A stretch of 22,465 bases of DNA from CALMFQ01 sp964495595 (GCA_964495595.1 CAZBWH010000054.1:1-22465), one strand, 5' to 3'; positions 15,074-22,465 are shown, counted from the stretch's first letter. The notes: generated by a model from the sequence alone, not told the origin. Made by a program: numbers and translations.

Positions 15074-16285
15074 ATGCGGATCGGCACGCCATTGGCCCGC
15101 AATGCGATGCGGGTGATGTTGCTGGGGGCGGGGGAACTGGGCAAAGAGGTGTTGATTGCCTTGCAGCGGCTGGGGGTGGAAACAATTGCGGTAGATCGTT
15201 ACCCGGATGCGCCGGGGCATCAGGTGGCGCATCACGCGCTGGTGATGGATATGAACGATCCGGCACAGGTGCGGGCAGCGGTCGAGCAATGGCGGCCGCA
15301 TCTGGTTGTGCCGGAAATCGAGGCGATTGCCACCGAGGAGCTGGAGCGGATCGAGCACGACGGGCTGGCCGAGGTGATCCCGACGGCCCGCGCCGCCCGG
15401 CTAACCATGAACCGCGAGGGCATCCGCTGTCTGGCTGCGCAGGAGCTGGGTTTGCCGACCTCGCCGTATGCATTTGCCGATTCGCCCGACCAACTGCGGG
15501 CCGCGATCGACGCCATCGGCTATCCGTGCTTTGTCAAACCGGTGATGTCGTCCTCTGGCAAGGGGCAGTCGCGGGTGAGCGGGCCGGACGAGATCGACGC
15601 GGCTTGGCAGTATGCCGCGTCCGGCAGCCGGGTAAACAAGGGCCGGGTAATCGTGGAAGGGGCGATCGAGTTCGATTACGAAATCACCCAGCTCACCGTG
15701 CGTGCCAATGATGGCCAGGGCGGCATTGGCACCTGGTTCTGCGAACCGATCGGCCATCTGCAGCAGCGCGGCGATTATGTCGAGTCGTGGCAGCCACAGC
15801 CGATGTCCTCGCTGGCCTTGCTGCGGGCGAGGGAAATCGCCCAGGCCGTGACCGACAACCTGGGCGGGCGTGGCGTATTCGGGGTCGAGCTGTTCATCAA
15901 GGGCGATCAGGTCTGGTTCTCCGAGGTCAGCCCCCGCCCGCACGACACCGGGCTGGTGACTTTGTGCAGCCAGCGGTTTTCCGAATTCGAGCTGCATGCC
16001 CGTGCCATTCTCGGCCTGCCGGTGGATGTCAGCCTGCGCCGTACCGGTGCATCGGCGGTGATTTACGGCGGCATGGCCGCTGCAGGCATCGCGTTTGACC
16101 AAGTCGACGAGGCGTTGTGGATACCGGAAACCGATCTGCGCCTGTTCGGCAAACCAGAGGCGTTTGTCCATCGCCGGATGGGTGTGGCGCTGGCCAATGG
16201 CGAAAACCTTGATCAGGCACGCGAGCGGGCCAGAATGTGTGCCGATACGATCAAAACCGTTGCCGACGGAGCCGGCCATGAGTAA
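15074..16285 (+). CDS. purT: Formate-dependent phosphoribosylglycinamide formyltransferase 2
   Basis: A 403-aa ATP-grasp enzyme for purine synthesis: GAR + formate + ATP to formyl-GAR. The E. coli homologue has about 392 residues. Recognisable blocks are RVMLLGAGELGKEV (13-26), VDRYPDAPGHQVAH (40-53), VPEIEAIAT (79-87), LTMNREGIR (110-118), the ATP-binding loop KPVMSSSGKGQS (155-166), ESWQPQPMS, and SEVSPRPHDTGLVT. It starts at ATG 15074 because GAGGGG lies 7 nt before it; an in-frame ATG at 15020 lacks this support. The 3' end overlaps the truncated haemoglobin gene by 8 nt (ATG at 16278, purT stop at 16283-16285), indicating translational coupling. Confidence 0.97.
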   Translation: MRIGTPLARNAMRVMLLGAGELGKEVLIALQRLGVETIAVDRYPDAPGHQVAHHALVMDMNDPAQVRAAVEQWRPHLVVPEIEAIATEELERIEHDGLAEVIPTARAARLTMNREGIRCLAAQELGLPTSPYAFADSPDQLRAAIDAIGYPCFVKPVMSSSGKGQSRVSGPDEIDAAWQYAASGSRVNKGRVIVEGAIEFDYEITQLTVRANDGQGGIGTWFCEPIGHLQQRGDYVESWQPQPMSSLALLRAREIAQAVTDNLGGRGVFGVELFIKGDQVWFSEVSPRPHDTGLVTLCSQRFSEFELHARAILGLPVDVSLRRTGASAVIYGGMAAAGIAFDQVDEALWIPETDLRLFGKPEAFVHRRMGVALANGENLDQARERARMCADTIKTVADGAGHE

Positions 16286-16676
16286 CCCGCTGCCGCAGGA
16301 TCAGACCGCCTACCAGTTGCTGGGTGGTGAGGAGGGGGTGCGCCGGCTGGTGGATCATTTTTATCAGATCATGGATACCGACCCGGCCGCCGCGCCGATC
16401 CGGGCGATGCATCCGGCCGATCTGCAGCATTCGGCCGACAAGCTGTTCATGTTCCTGTCCGGCTGGCTGGGCGGGCCGAACCTGTTTGTGCAGCAATTCG
16501 GTCCCCCGATGCTGCGGGCACGCCATTTGCCGTTTCCGGTCGATCACGCGGCGCGCGACCAGTGGCTGTATTGCATGTATCAGGCCATGGCAGAAACGGC
16601 GATGCCGGATGCCCTGCGCCAGCGGCTGGAGCAATCGTTTTTCAATACCGCCGATTTCATGCGCAATCAAAAGTGA
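16278..16676 (+). CDS. Group II truncated haemoglobin
   Basis: A 132-aa globin of the 2-over-2 group II type (trHbO/YjbI-like). The group signature is clear: GWLGGPNLF (62-70), the proximal haem histidine H83 in LRARHLPF, and the distal-pocket tryptophan W96 in RDQWLYCM. B10 is in HFYQIMD (Y29). Such proteins bind O2 tightly and have been linked to oxygen handling, NO or peroxide chemistry. Length is normal and no signal peptide is present, so it is cytoplasmic. GGAG lies 6 nt before ATG 16278 inside purT, and the overlap implies co-translation. The next gene is convergent. Confidence 0.93.
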   Translation: MSNPLPQDQTAYQLLGGEEGVRRLVDHFYQIMDTDPAAAPIRAMHPADLQHSADKLFMFLSGWLGGPNLFVQQFGPPMLRARHLPFPVDHAARDQWLYCMYQAMAETAMPDALRQRLEQSFFNTADFMRNQK

Positions 16677-16688
16677 GGGCTGATTCGC

Positions 16689-16712
16689 CAGCCGGGGGGC
16701 ATGCCCTGGCTG
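16689..16712. terminator. Hairpin between convergent genes
   Basis: CAGCC (16689-16693) pairs with GGCTG (16708-16712), and inside it GGGCATGCCC is self-complementary. The stem has an internal loop and no T-run follows. It is a weak candidate for a transcript-end structure after the haemoglobin gene. Confidence 0.25.
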
Positions 16713-16717
16713 CCAGG

Positions 16718-17152
16718 TTACGGGATGATCAGCAAGACCCTGACCCGGTTATCGAGTGATTCGCGGCTCAGATAGCCGATGTAACCGGTATGCTGGCTGA
16801 CCAGCTCAAGCATGTGCTGTTCGGAGCGCACTTCGCGCGGGGGGCGTCCGCCGCCGGTGAATACCTGTCTGGACCAGTAGGCAGCCATCTGGTTGGCGCT
16901 CTTGCCGGCCAGCCGCTGGTAAAAATGCTCACGAGCCGCGCCGCGTGGCAAATCCAGCGGTAAAGCAGGTACGCCATTGGGGAACGCCCAGTCCTTGGCC
17001 AGCATCAGCCGCTCGATCTGCTCCGGGGTCAGTCGCTCGATTTCATTCAGAGGGCTGACGATGACCACCAGTTCGGCCTCAGCCCATCCTGGCTGCCACA
17101 GGGTGAGCCAGGCAAACAATACGGCGAAAAGGCGGGGCAGGTGGAGAGTCAT
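16718..17152 (-). CDS. Small exported phosphate-binding-protein-like domain protein
   Basis: A 144-aa protein with an N-terminal signal peptide (hydrophobic residues 7-22, cleavage near GWAEA). The mature part starts ELVVIVSPLNEIERLTPEQIERLM, a pattern seen in short periplasmic proteins annotated as phosphate ABC transporter substrate-binding. It continues with FYQRLAGKSANQMAAYW, QVFTGGGRPP and GYIGYLSRESLDNRVRVL, matching the PBP-like fold of PstS but covering only about a third of its length. No permease or ATPase genes adjoin, so it is unlikely to be a full transporter receptor. It is divergent from the PhoX gene, which has a Pho box; a TATAAT (minus strand, 17199-17194) lies about 42 nt before its start. 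Confidence 0.7.
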   Translation of the reverse strand: MTLHLPRLFAVLFAWLTLWQPGWAEAELVVIVSPLNEIERLTPEQIERLMLAKDWAFPNGVPALPLDLPRGAAREHFYQRLAGKSANQMAAYWSRQVFTGGGRPPREVRSEQHMLELVSQHTGYIGYLSRESLDNRVRVLLIIP

Positions 17153-17176
17153 GGCGCAGGGCCGGTTCGGGTTGCA

Positions 17177-17199
17177 ATGACAGACGGGTTTCCATTATA
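17177..17199 (-). promoter_or_regulatory. -10 element and CTGTCAT heptamer for the PstS-like gene
   Basis: Read on the minus strand, a perfect TATAAT (17199-17194) is followed in the leader by a perfect Pho-box half-site CTGTCAT (17183-17177). No second half-site is present at 11-bp spacing, so PhoB control of this gene is only suggested. Confidence 0.35.
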
Positions 17200-17273
17200 G
17201 CCTGCCAGGCAAGCCGCACCAGAATGCCTGAACAGCGACATCCGGTTCGGCGGCCTCCTGCCTGTGTTGACGA

Positions 17274-17307
17274 TTGTCATCTTTGTTTCATGTTCGATAC
17301 ATACACT
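17274..17307 (+). promoter_or_regulatory. Pho box and -10 upstream of phoX
   Basis: TTGTCAT (17274-17280), a 4-nt spacer, then GTTTCAT (17285-17291) match the PhoB consensus of two CTGTCAT repeats at 11 of 14 positions with the canonical spacing. A third CAT-ending heptamer (GATACAT, 17296-17302) keeps the 11-bp period. TACACT (17302-17307) is placed 10 nt after the box, where PhoB-dependent promoters have their -10. The phoX ATG is 36 nt further downstream. Confidence 0.7.
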
Positions 17308-17343
17308 GCTGCGGTCGTTTCTTTTTTGACCTCAGGACAAGAC

Positions 17344-19587
17344 ATGAACTCACCGATCGATAATACCCGGCTGCTGATCAGCGGCGAGGAAGATTCCAAC
17401 GTTTCAGGTAACGAACATTTTCAGACCGTGCTGCAGGCGCGCATGAGCCGGCGCGACATTCTGCGAGGCAGTCTGGGCCTGGGGGTGGCTACCTTGTTCG
17501 GTAGCGTGAGCCTGTCGGCCTGCAGCAGCGATGATGACAATACGAATAACAGTACCGGCACCGGTACCGGCAGTAACGAAAAGCTGCTGAACTTCAGCGC
17601 AGTGAACAAGAGCCTGCTGGATCAGGTGATTGTACCGGCCGGTTATACCGCCAGCGTGATCTACGCTCTGGGTGACCCGTTGAGCGCCACGACCCCCGCA
17701 TTCAAGAACGACGGCACCGACAGTGACTTTGAGCATCGTGCCGGCGATCACCATGATGGTATGGAATACTTCGGCCTGTCGGCTGATGGCAAGCCGTCTG
17801 CCAGCAGCAACGACCGCGCCTTGCTGGGCATGAACCACGAAGCAACCACCGACGAAAAACTCTCGTCGTTCTTCCAGCACGCCAACGGTGGCACTGCATC
17901 CTTGCCGCGCCCTGCGGCTGAGGTGGATAAGGAGGTGGCGCTGCACGGCGTATCGGTGGTTGAAATCAGCAAGAGCAGCGGCAAGTGGGCTTATGTACAG
18001 GGTTCCAGCTTCAATCAGCGCTTTACCCCGCTCACTCCGATGGACATTGCAGGCCCGGCCCGTGGTGATGGATTGATGGTCACCCGGTATTCGACTACTG
18101 GCTTGCAGTGCCGTGGCACGCTGAACAACTGTGGCACTGGCAGAACGCCGTGGGGCACGCTGATGAGCGGTGAGGAGAACTGGGCAGGCTACTTCTTCCG
18201 CAGCGCCACCGACGATGCCGCACGCGGTAACGACAAGAGCGTGGCTGCGCTCAAGCGCTACGGTCGCAGCCAGGGTGCCAGCAGCCGCCACGGCTGGGAA
18301 ACCGGTGGCAGCGACGACAAATATTCCCGCTGGAACAACAGCAAGCTGGGCGAATCCGGCAACGGCAGCGACGACTACCGCAACGAAATGAATACCTTCG
18401 GTTTTGTGGTCGAAATCGACCCCTACGATAAGGGCAAGACCGCCAGAAAACGCACTGCACTGGGCCGTTTCGCTCACGAAAGCGCGGCCTTCTCCAAGCC
18501 GGTCATTGGTCAGCCGCTGGCGGTTTACCAAGGCGACGATGCCCGTAACGAATACATCTACAAATACGTTTCCACTGCCACCTGGAGCGAAGCCGACGCC
18601 AACCCGGCCGACCGCATGGCCATCGGCGACAAATACCTGGACAGCGGCAATCTGTATGCTGCCAGGTTCAACGCCGATGGTTCGGGCGAATGGATCGAGC
18701 TGAACATCAGCAATGCCAAGATTGCCGCTTATGCTGCTTACAGCTTTGCCAACCAGGCCGATGTACTGGTCAACGCCCGTATCGCCGCCGATGCCGTGGG
18801 TGCGACCAGAATGGATCGTCCGGAGTGGTGTGGCGTGCATCCGAACACTGGTGAGATCTATTTCACTCTGACCAACAACAGCAACCGCGCAGTTGAACCG
18901 GGCTCGTCGCAACTGGCACCGGACAACAGCAATCCGCGTGCCTACAGCGATGCCAAGGGCAGCAGCACGCAAAAGGGCAATGTCAATGGCCACATCCTGC
19001 GCATCCGCGAGGGCAGCGCCGGCTCAACCGCTACCAGCTTCGCCTGGGATGTGTACCTGTTTGGCGCCCAGGCCGACGCCGACAAGAGCCTGATCAACCT
19101 GTCCAATCTGACGGCTGACCAGGATTTCTCCAGTCCGGACGGCATCGCCTTCAGTCCGTCAACCGGCCTCTGCTGGATCCAGACCGACGATGGTGCCTAC
19201 ACCGATGTCACCAACTGCATGATGCTGGCAGCGATTCCCGGCAAAGTGGGCGACGGTGCGAAAAAGACGCTGGCGCACAAAAAAGCCGACGGCAGCACGC
19301 TGAATATCGATACCTACGTCGGCAAAGAGCCTACTGCAGAATCCCTCAAGCGTTTCCTGGTCGGCCCGGTGGGTTGTGAAATTACCGGCCTGTGCGAAAG
19401 CCCGGACGGCAAGAGCCTGTTTGTCAATATTCAGCATCCGGGTGAAACCACCAAAATGGCCGACGTCGCTGACCCGGCCAAATACACCAGCCAGTGGCCG
19501 GGCAACGCCGGCTATGGCGCAGGCAAGCGCCCGCGTTCGGCTACCTTTGTGATTACCAAGAGTGACGGCGGCCGCATCGGCAGCTGA
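17344..19587 (+). CDS. phoX: PhoX-family (DUF839) phosphatase, Tat-exported
   Basis: A 747-aa protein of the PhoX family, metal-dependent (calcium/iron) alkaline phosphatases that release phosphate from organic esters outside the cytoplasm. The N-terminus carries a twin-arginine motif SRRDIL (35-40), a hydrophobic segment and LSAC (C60) that resembles a lipobox, then an Asp/Asn/Ser/Thr/Gly-rich linker. Family blocks include LLGMNHEA, WGTLMSGEENWAGYF, GRFAHESA, YKYVST, MDRPEWCGVHPNTGEIYFTLTN and SSPDGIAFSPS. Start ATG 17344 has AGGAC 6 nt upstream; the frame is open to 17224 but upstream codons overlap the promoter. A Pho box upstream implies induction by phosphate starvation. A strong terminator follows. 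The symbol is by family. Confidence 0.9.
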   Translation: MNSPIDNTRLLISGEEDSNVSGNEHFQTVLQARMSRRDILRGSLGLGVATLFGSVSLSACSSDDDNTNNSTGTGTGSNEKLLNFSAVNKSLLDQVIVPAGYTASVIYALGDPLSATTPAFKNDGTDSDFEHRAGDHHDGMEYFGLSADGKPSASSNDRALLGMNHEATTDEKLSSFFQHANGGTASLPRPAAEVDKEVALHGVSVVEISKSSGKWAYVQGSSFNQRFTPLTPMDIAGPARGDGLMVTRYSTTGLQCRGTLNNCGTGRTPWGTLMSGEENWAGYFFRSATDDAARGNDKSVAALKRYGRSQGASSRHGWETGGSDDKYSRWNNSKLGESGNGSDDYRNEMNTFGFVVEIDPYDKGKTARKRTALGRFAHESAAFSKPVIGQPLAVYQGDDARNEYIYKYVSTATWSEADANPADRMAIGDKYLDSGNLYAARFNADGSGEWIELNISNAKIAAYAAYSFANQADVLVNARIAADAVGATRMDRPEWCGVHPNTGEIYFTLTNNSNRAVEPGSSQLAPDNSNPRAYSDAKGSSTQKGNVNGHILRIREGSAGSTATSFAWDVYLFGAQADADKSLINLSNLTADQDFSSPDGIAFSPSTGLCWIQTDDGAYTDVTNCMMLAAIPGKVGDGAKKTLAHKKADGSTLNIDTYVGKEPTAESLKRFLVGPVGCEITGLCESPDGKSLFVNIQHPGETTKMADVADPAKYTSQWPGNAGYGAGKRPRSATFVITKSDGGRIGS

Positions 19588-19608
19588 TTCTGTGGGTTGT
19601 CTGAATTG

Positions 19609-19633
19609 AAAGGCTGCTAGAGCAGCCTTTTTT
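19609..19633 (+). terminator. Strong intrinsic terminator after phoX
   Basis: AAAGGCTGC (19609-19617) pairs perfectly with GCAGCCTTT (19622-19630) over a TAGA loop, followed by TTTTTT (19628-19633). It abuts the stop codon of the convergent EAL/HDOD gene (19632-19634). Confidence 0.92.
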
Positions 19634-21023
19634 ATTGTTGCAGCGATTCAGCCCACATCAGTGCTGCAAAGTGGCAGGCGTCTACGTCCAGCGGGCGCAG
19701 GCCGGTTTGCATGAGCAGCGAATTCAGCCGGCGGTTGTCGTCAACGCCGGACAAGGGGTCCAGCTCATCGCCTTCCAGTAGTTGTGCCAGTTCCAGATAC
19801 GCTGCGTGCGGGCCACGCTGATGGAGCAGCGCATCGGTGACTGGCTGGGGCAGGTTCAGCAGCGCCAGCGCCTTCGGTAGCGGGCACTGCAGCAGCACAT
19901 CCAGCAAGGAAAACAGCCCGACCAGAAACCGTTGCCCGGCTTCGGCCGGATTGGCCGCCGGGCCGGCGATGGTTTCCATGAAGCGGGCACGGATCAGCGC
20001 CATATCCAGCAGCGACAGGTCGCGCAGCGATTCGCCGCCCATCTGGAACAGCAGTAGCGTCAGCCAGCGGAATAGCTGGGCCCGGCCCAGCAGCACCACG
20101 GCCTCTTCGGCGCTGGTCAGCGGCTGGCCGGTGCGCAGTGCCGGCGAATTGGCCAGCCGCAACAGCCGGTACAGCAGCACTGAATCGCGCTTCAGGCTTT
20201 GGGCAAGGCTGTCGTTGTCGGCATCCATCTGCAGCTGGTTCATCAGCTCGATGATCTGCGCCCGGCCTGGCTCGATCGGTCGTTCCGGCCAGGTTTCGCG
20301 GCGGGTGATGAACTGGCCGTGAAACAGCTCGACCTGGCTGCCAAACAGCATCGAGCGGAACGCCGACAGGAAGGCTTCTTCCGAATCCACGCCGCTAGCC
20401 AGCAGGCGGATGTGCGACTGACGACTCAGCCAGTCGGCGATGTCCACCGTCCAGGTGAGCGGGTCGTCCGGCGCGAGTACTGCGTAATCGAGAAATGGCT
20501 CGACGGCTGCGGCCAGAGGGTGGGCATACTGGCGCAGGCTGATGCCAAAGCGCATCCCCAGCCGGCGGTAGGCTTCGACCAGGGTCGCCAGTGCCTGCGG
20601 CAGGATGCCATCGCTCAAATGCAGCAGGATCACGCACTGCCGTGCCGGCAGCGTAGCGATGCCAGGGTCGCCCAGTTCGCGGGCATCCAGCGCCAGAAAC
20701 GCCAGCCTCCGGCCAAGCAAGGCGTTCAGGTCGAGCACCTGCAGATGGCTGATCAGCATCAGGTCGTGCAGATGGCGGGTGGCTTCGCCGGCGTCCTTGC
20801 TGTGGCGGGTGAGCGCATGCCGCAGTGACAGCGCGTAGCCGGCAATCCGTTGCTGACGGTCGAGCACCGGCTCGCGGCGGATGACTGCCTTGTCGCCCTC
20901 AAGCGTCAGGCTGTCCGGCGCTTTGGGCACGATGGCAGGCGTGGCGACTGGCTTTGTTGTGGCGGGCGGGGGGGGCGGCTTGCTCCACCAGCGTTTCAGT
21001 CGCTGCATCAGTTGCTTGAGCAT
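19632..21023 (-). CDS. EAL-HDOD domain signalling protein (degenerate EAL)
   Basis: A 463-aa protein of YuxH-like architecture. A Pro-rich N-terminus (KPPPPPATTKP, 15-24) is followed by a divergent EAL-type domain (about 45-245). The signature EAL is absent: the matching strand reads GYALSLRH (62-69). It ends in the family's GSQVELFHGQFI block (228-239). A C-terminal HDOD domain follows (VLLYRLLRLANSPA, 282-295). The protein is probably a c-di-GMP or protein-interaction module rather than an active phosphodiesterase. Start ATG 21023 has AGAGGAG 6 nt upstream; the frame runs further to 21203 but would overlap the next gene. It is likely co-transcribed with the isomerase gene upstream (73-nt gap). 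Confidence 0.85.
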   Translation of the reverse strand: MLKQLMQRLKRWWSKPPPPPATTKPVATPAIVPKAPDSLTLEGDKAVIRREPVLDRQQRIAGYALSLRHALTRHSKDAGEATRHLHDLMLISHLQVLDLNALLGRRLAFLALDARELGDPGIATLPARQCVILLHLSDGILPQALATLVEAYRRLGMRFGISLRQYAHPLAAAVEPFLDYAVLAPDDPLTWTVDIADWLSRQSHIRLLASGVDSEEAFLSAFRSMLFGSQVELFHGQFITRRETWPERPIEPGRAQIIELMNQLQMDADNDSLAQSLKRDSVLLYRLLRLANSPALRTGQPLTSAEEAVVLLGRAQLFRWLTLLLFQMGGESLRDLSLLDMALIRARFMETIAGPAANPAEAGQRFLVGLFSLLDVLLQCPLPKALALLNLPQPVTDALLHQRGPHAAYLELAQLLEGDELDPLSGVDDNRRLNSLLMQTGLRPLDVDACHFAALMWAESLQQ

Positions 21024-21096
21024 GGCTGCTCCTCTGAAAGCGGTTCTTTGGCAGAAATGGGCCACCGGGCCGGGAAGCGCCGGCAAAAAAACCGGA

Positions 21097-21699
21097 TCAG
21101 CTCCAGCCGCCGACTTGTGCCCAGCGTTCCATCTGGTCGAGTGAGTGTACGCCCAAGAACAATTCGTCACCGACAAACACTGCCGGCAGGCCGAGCACGC
21201 CACGCTGGCAGGCGACGTGGGTCATCTGTTGCAGCCGGTCCTTGATGGCCGGGTCATTCATCCCGCTGTACATGGCCGCCGGGTCGAGCTGGTAGCGCTC
21301 GGCCACGTTGAGCACGAAATCCGCATCGCCGATATTGTGGTCGGTGTTCCAGTAGGCCTTGAAAATACCCATGGCAAACTGAATGGCTTTTTCTTCGTCG
21401 CAGGTCTGTTCGACCCAGTAATAGGCGCGGGCGGCGGCCAGGCTGTTGACCGGATAGACGCTTGGCCAGTTCAGCGGCATGCGCAGCTGGCGGGCAGTGC
21501 GCCAGACGTCCCGCTGCAGGTAAGCCAGCTGCGCGTCGGACGGCGCCGGCGTTTCCTGCATCTTGTCCAGCGCCGCCTGCAGGATAGGGCGCCAGTTGAC
21601 CTTTTTGCCATTGCGGGAAGGAAATCCCTCTAGCTTGTTGGCTGCAATCAGGCAATACGGATTACCAAAGTCGAAGTAGAAATCGATCGGGCCAGCCAA
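21097..21699 (-). CDS. 2-hydroxychromene-2-carboxylate isomerase-like DsbA-fold protein
   Basis: A 200-aa protein of the DsbA/kappa-class GST fold, HCCA-isomerase subfamily. Visible: N-terminal FYFDFGNPYCLIAANKLE, the middle helical insert (DVWRTARQLRMPLNWP, VNSLAAARAYYW), and the C-terminal thioredoxin half with RGVLGLPAVFVGDELFLG. Family enzymes carry Ser in FxSPY as the glutathione-interacting residue; here it is Asn13 (FGNPY), so isomerase activity is doubtful. Start is TTG 21699, with GGAG 7 nt before it; no in-frame ATG gives a complete N-terminal strand. No aromatic degradation genes lie nearby, so a naphthalene-type pathway is not implied. Confidence 0.82.
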   Translation of the reverse strand: MAGPIDFYFDFGNPYCLIAANKLEGFPSRNGKKVNWRPILQAALDKMQETPAPSDAQLAYLQRDVWRTARQLRMPLNWPSVYPVNSLAAARAYYWVEQTCDEEKAIQFAMGIFKAYWNTDHNIGDADFVLNVAERYQLDPAAMYSGMNDPAIKDRLQQMTHVACQRGVLGLPAVFVGDELFLGVHSLDQMERWAQVGGWS

Positions 21700-21800
21700 G
21701 ACACATCTCCACAGAGCAAAAAATCATTCATGGATTATGGTTCAACTGGCTGCAATTGCCAGCCGCAAGCACGACAGCGCGACCCCTTGAATCCTGCTAG

Positions 21801-21866
21801 CCTGCAAGCCGCTCTGGTATTGCCTCCCAGCCTTGCCTGCAGGCCAATGCCAGAGCGGCTTGCAGG
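21801..21866. repeat. Long inverted repeat (about 24-bp stem)
   Basis: A perfect 17-nt inverted repeat (21801-21817 with 21850-21866) extends inward by 7 more pairs with one G-T and one bulged C, leaving a 17-nt loop. Within the loop side, GCCTGCAGGC (21835-21844) is itself palindromic. It sits between the ubiD stop and the isomerase start. No T-run follows on either strand. Confidence 0.85.
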
Positions 21867-21892
21867 GCAGGGGATGAAGGCGCGGCCGTGTG

Positions 21893-22465
21893 TTACAGGC
21901 CCAGCGTGCCCCACATCTCATCCACCCGCTTCTTCACATCCTCATCCATCACAATCGGCGTCCCCCATTCACGCGTGGTTTCACCTTGCCACTTGTTGGT
22001 CGCATCCATGCCCATCTTGCTGCCAAGGCCGGAGACGGGGCTGGCGAAGTCGAGGTAGTCGATCGGGGTGTTTTCCACCAAGGTGGTATCACGCGCCGGG
22101 TCCATGCGGGTGGTGATGGCCCAGATCACTTCTTTCCAGTCGCGGATATTCACGTCGTCGTCGACCACGACGATGAACTTGGTATACATGAACTGGCGCA
22201 AGAAGCTCCAGATGCCGAACATTACCCGCTTGGCGTGGCCGGGGTATTGTTTCTTGATGCTGACCACCGCCAGGCGATAGCTGCAGCCTTCCGGCGGCAG
22301 GTAGAAGTCGGTGATTTCGGGGAACTGCTTCTGCAGGATCGGCACGAATACTTCGTTCAGCGCCACGCCGAGGATCGCCGGCTCATCCGGCGGTTTGCCG
22401 GTGTAGGTGCTGTGGTAGATCGGGTTCTTGCGCATGGTGATGCGCTCGATGGTGAACACCGGGAA
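21893..22465 (-). CDS. ubiD: UbiD decarboxylase, C-terminal part (5' end outside window)
   Basis: The window holds the last 190 codons of UbiD, which decarboxylates 3-polyprenyl-4-hydroxybenzoate in ubiquinone biosynthesis using the prenylated flavin made by UbiX. Recognisable blocks are YHSTYTGKPPDEPAILG, VFVPILQKQFPEITDFYLPP, EGCSYRLAVVSIKKQY, FLRQFMYTKFIVVVDDDVN, WAITTRMDPARDTTLVENTP, and PIDYLDFASPVSGLGSKMGMDATNKW (as separate conserved stretches). The frame is open to the window edge and no initiation site is present. A full enzyme is about 490 aa, so most of the N-terminal two thirds, including the cofactor region, is outside. Confidence 0.95.
   Translation of the reverse strand, partial: FPVFTIERITMRKNPIYHSTYTGKPPDEPAILGVALNEVFVPILQKQFPEITDFYLPPEGCSYRLAVVSIKKQYPGHAKRVMFGIWSFLRQFMYTKFIVVVDDDVNIRDWKEVIWAITTRMDPARDTTLVENTPIDYLDFASPVSGLGSKMGMDATNKWQGETTREWGTPIVMDEDVKKRVDEMWGTLGL

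Noticed and set aside
17404..18993. 529-aa minus-strand frame
   Set aside because: Fully antisense to phoX, which has the Tat signal and family blocks.

Overview
The window is chromosomal DNA of a GC-rich betaproteobacterium. A Neisseriales member is my best guess, judged from protein style (UbiD, PurT, ETF-QO, and a Tim44-domain protein with an AKRLGG N-terminus); it rests on no search. Almost all sequence is protein-coding. I saw no tRNA, rRNA, insertion sequence, CRISPR array or phage gene. A 100-N assembly gap lies at 3528-3627.

Layout. 1-871 (-): the N-terminal part of a secreted lipoprotein carrying a 15-bp in-frame tandem repeat at the window edge. 1199-3001 (+): recQ helicase. 3260-4308 (+): Tim44-domain membrane protein, interrupted by the gap. 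4342-4989 (-): SAM methyltransferase. 5157-5422 (+): two tiny single-TM proteins closed by a terminator that contains the second stop codon. 5455-7113 (-): ETF-ubiquinone oxidoreductase. 7280-8233 (-): D-2-hydroxyacid dehydrogenase, divergent from a membrane diguanylate cyclase (8313-9710). 9857-11885 (+): acetate kinase followed by a FabI-type enoyl reductase. 11920-14901 (-): OmpA-family protein, small FKBP prolyl isomerase and a chemotaxis receptor. 15074-16676 (+): purT overlapping a group II truncated haemoglobin. 16718-17152 (-): small phosphate-binding-protein-like exported protein, divergent from a PhoX-type phosphatase (17344-19587) that has a recognisable Pho box and -10 element. 19632-21699 (-): degenerate EAL/HDOD signalling protein and a DsbA-fold isomerase. 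21893-22465 (-): the C-terminal part of UbiD, running off the window.

Functional threads are electron transfer and quinone metabolism (ETF-QO, UbiD), phosphate starvation (PhoX, PstS-like protein), and signalling (GGDEF, EAL/HDOD, MCP). Most genes are single transcription units or pairs. The best supported couplings are purT-trHb (8-nt overlap), ackA-fabI (61-nt gap) and the microprotein pair.

I found no clear undescribed multi-gene system. The most noteworthy items are the microprotein pair, the Pho-box divergon, the ackA-fabI pairing, the long inverted repeat at 21801-21866, and the assembly gap that seems to close by a 22-bp end overlap.
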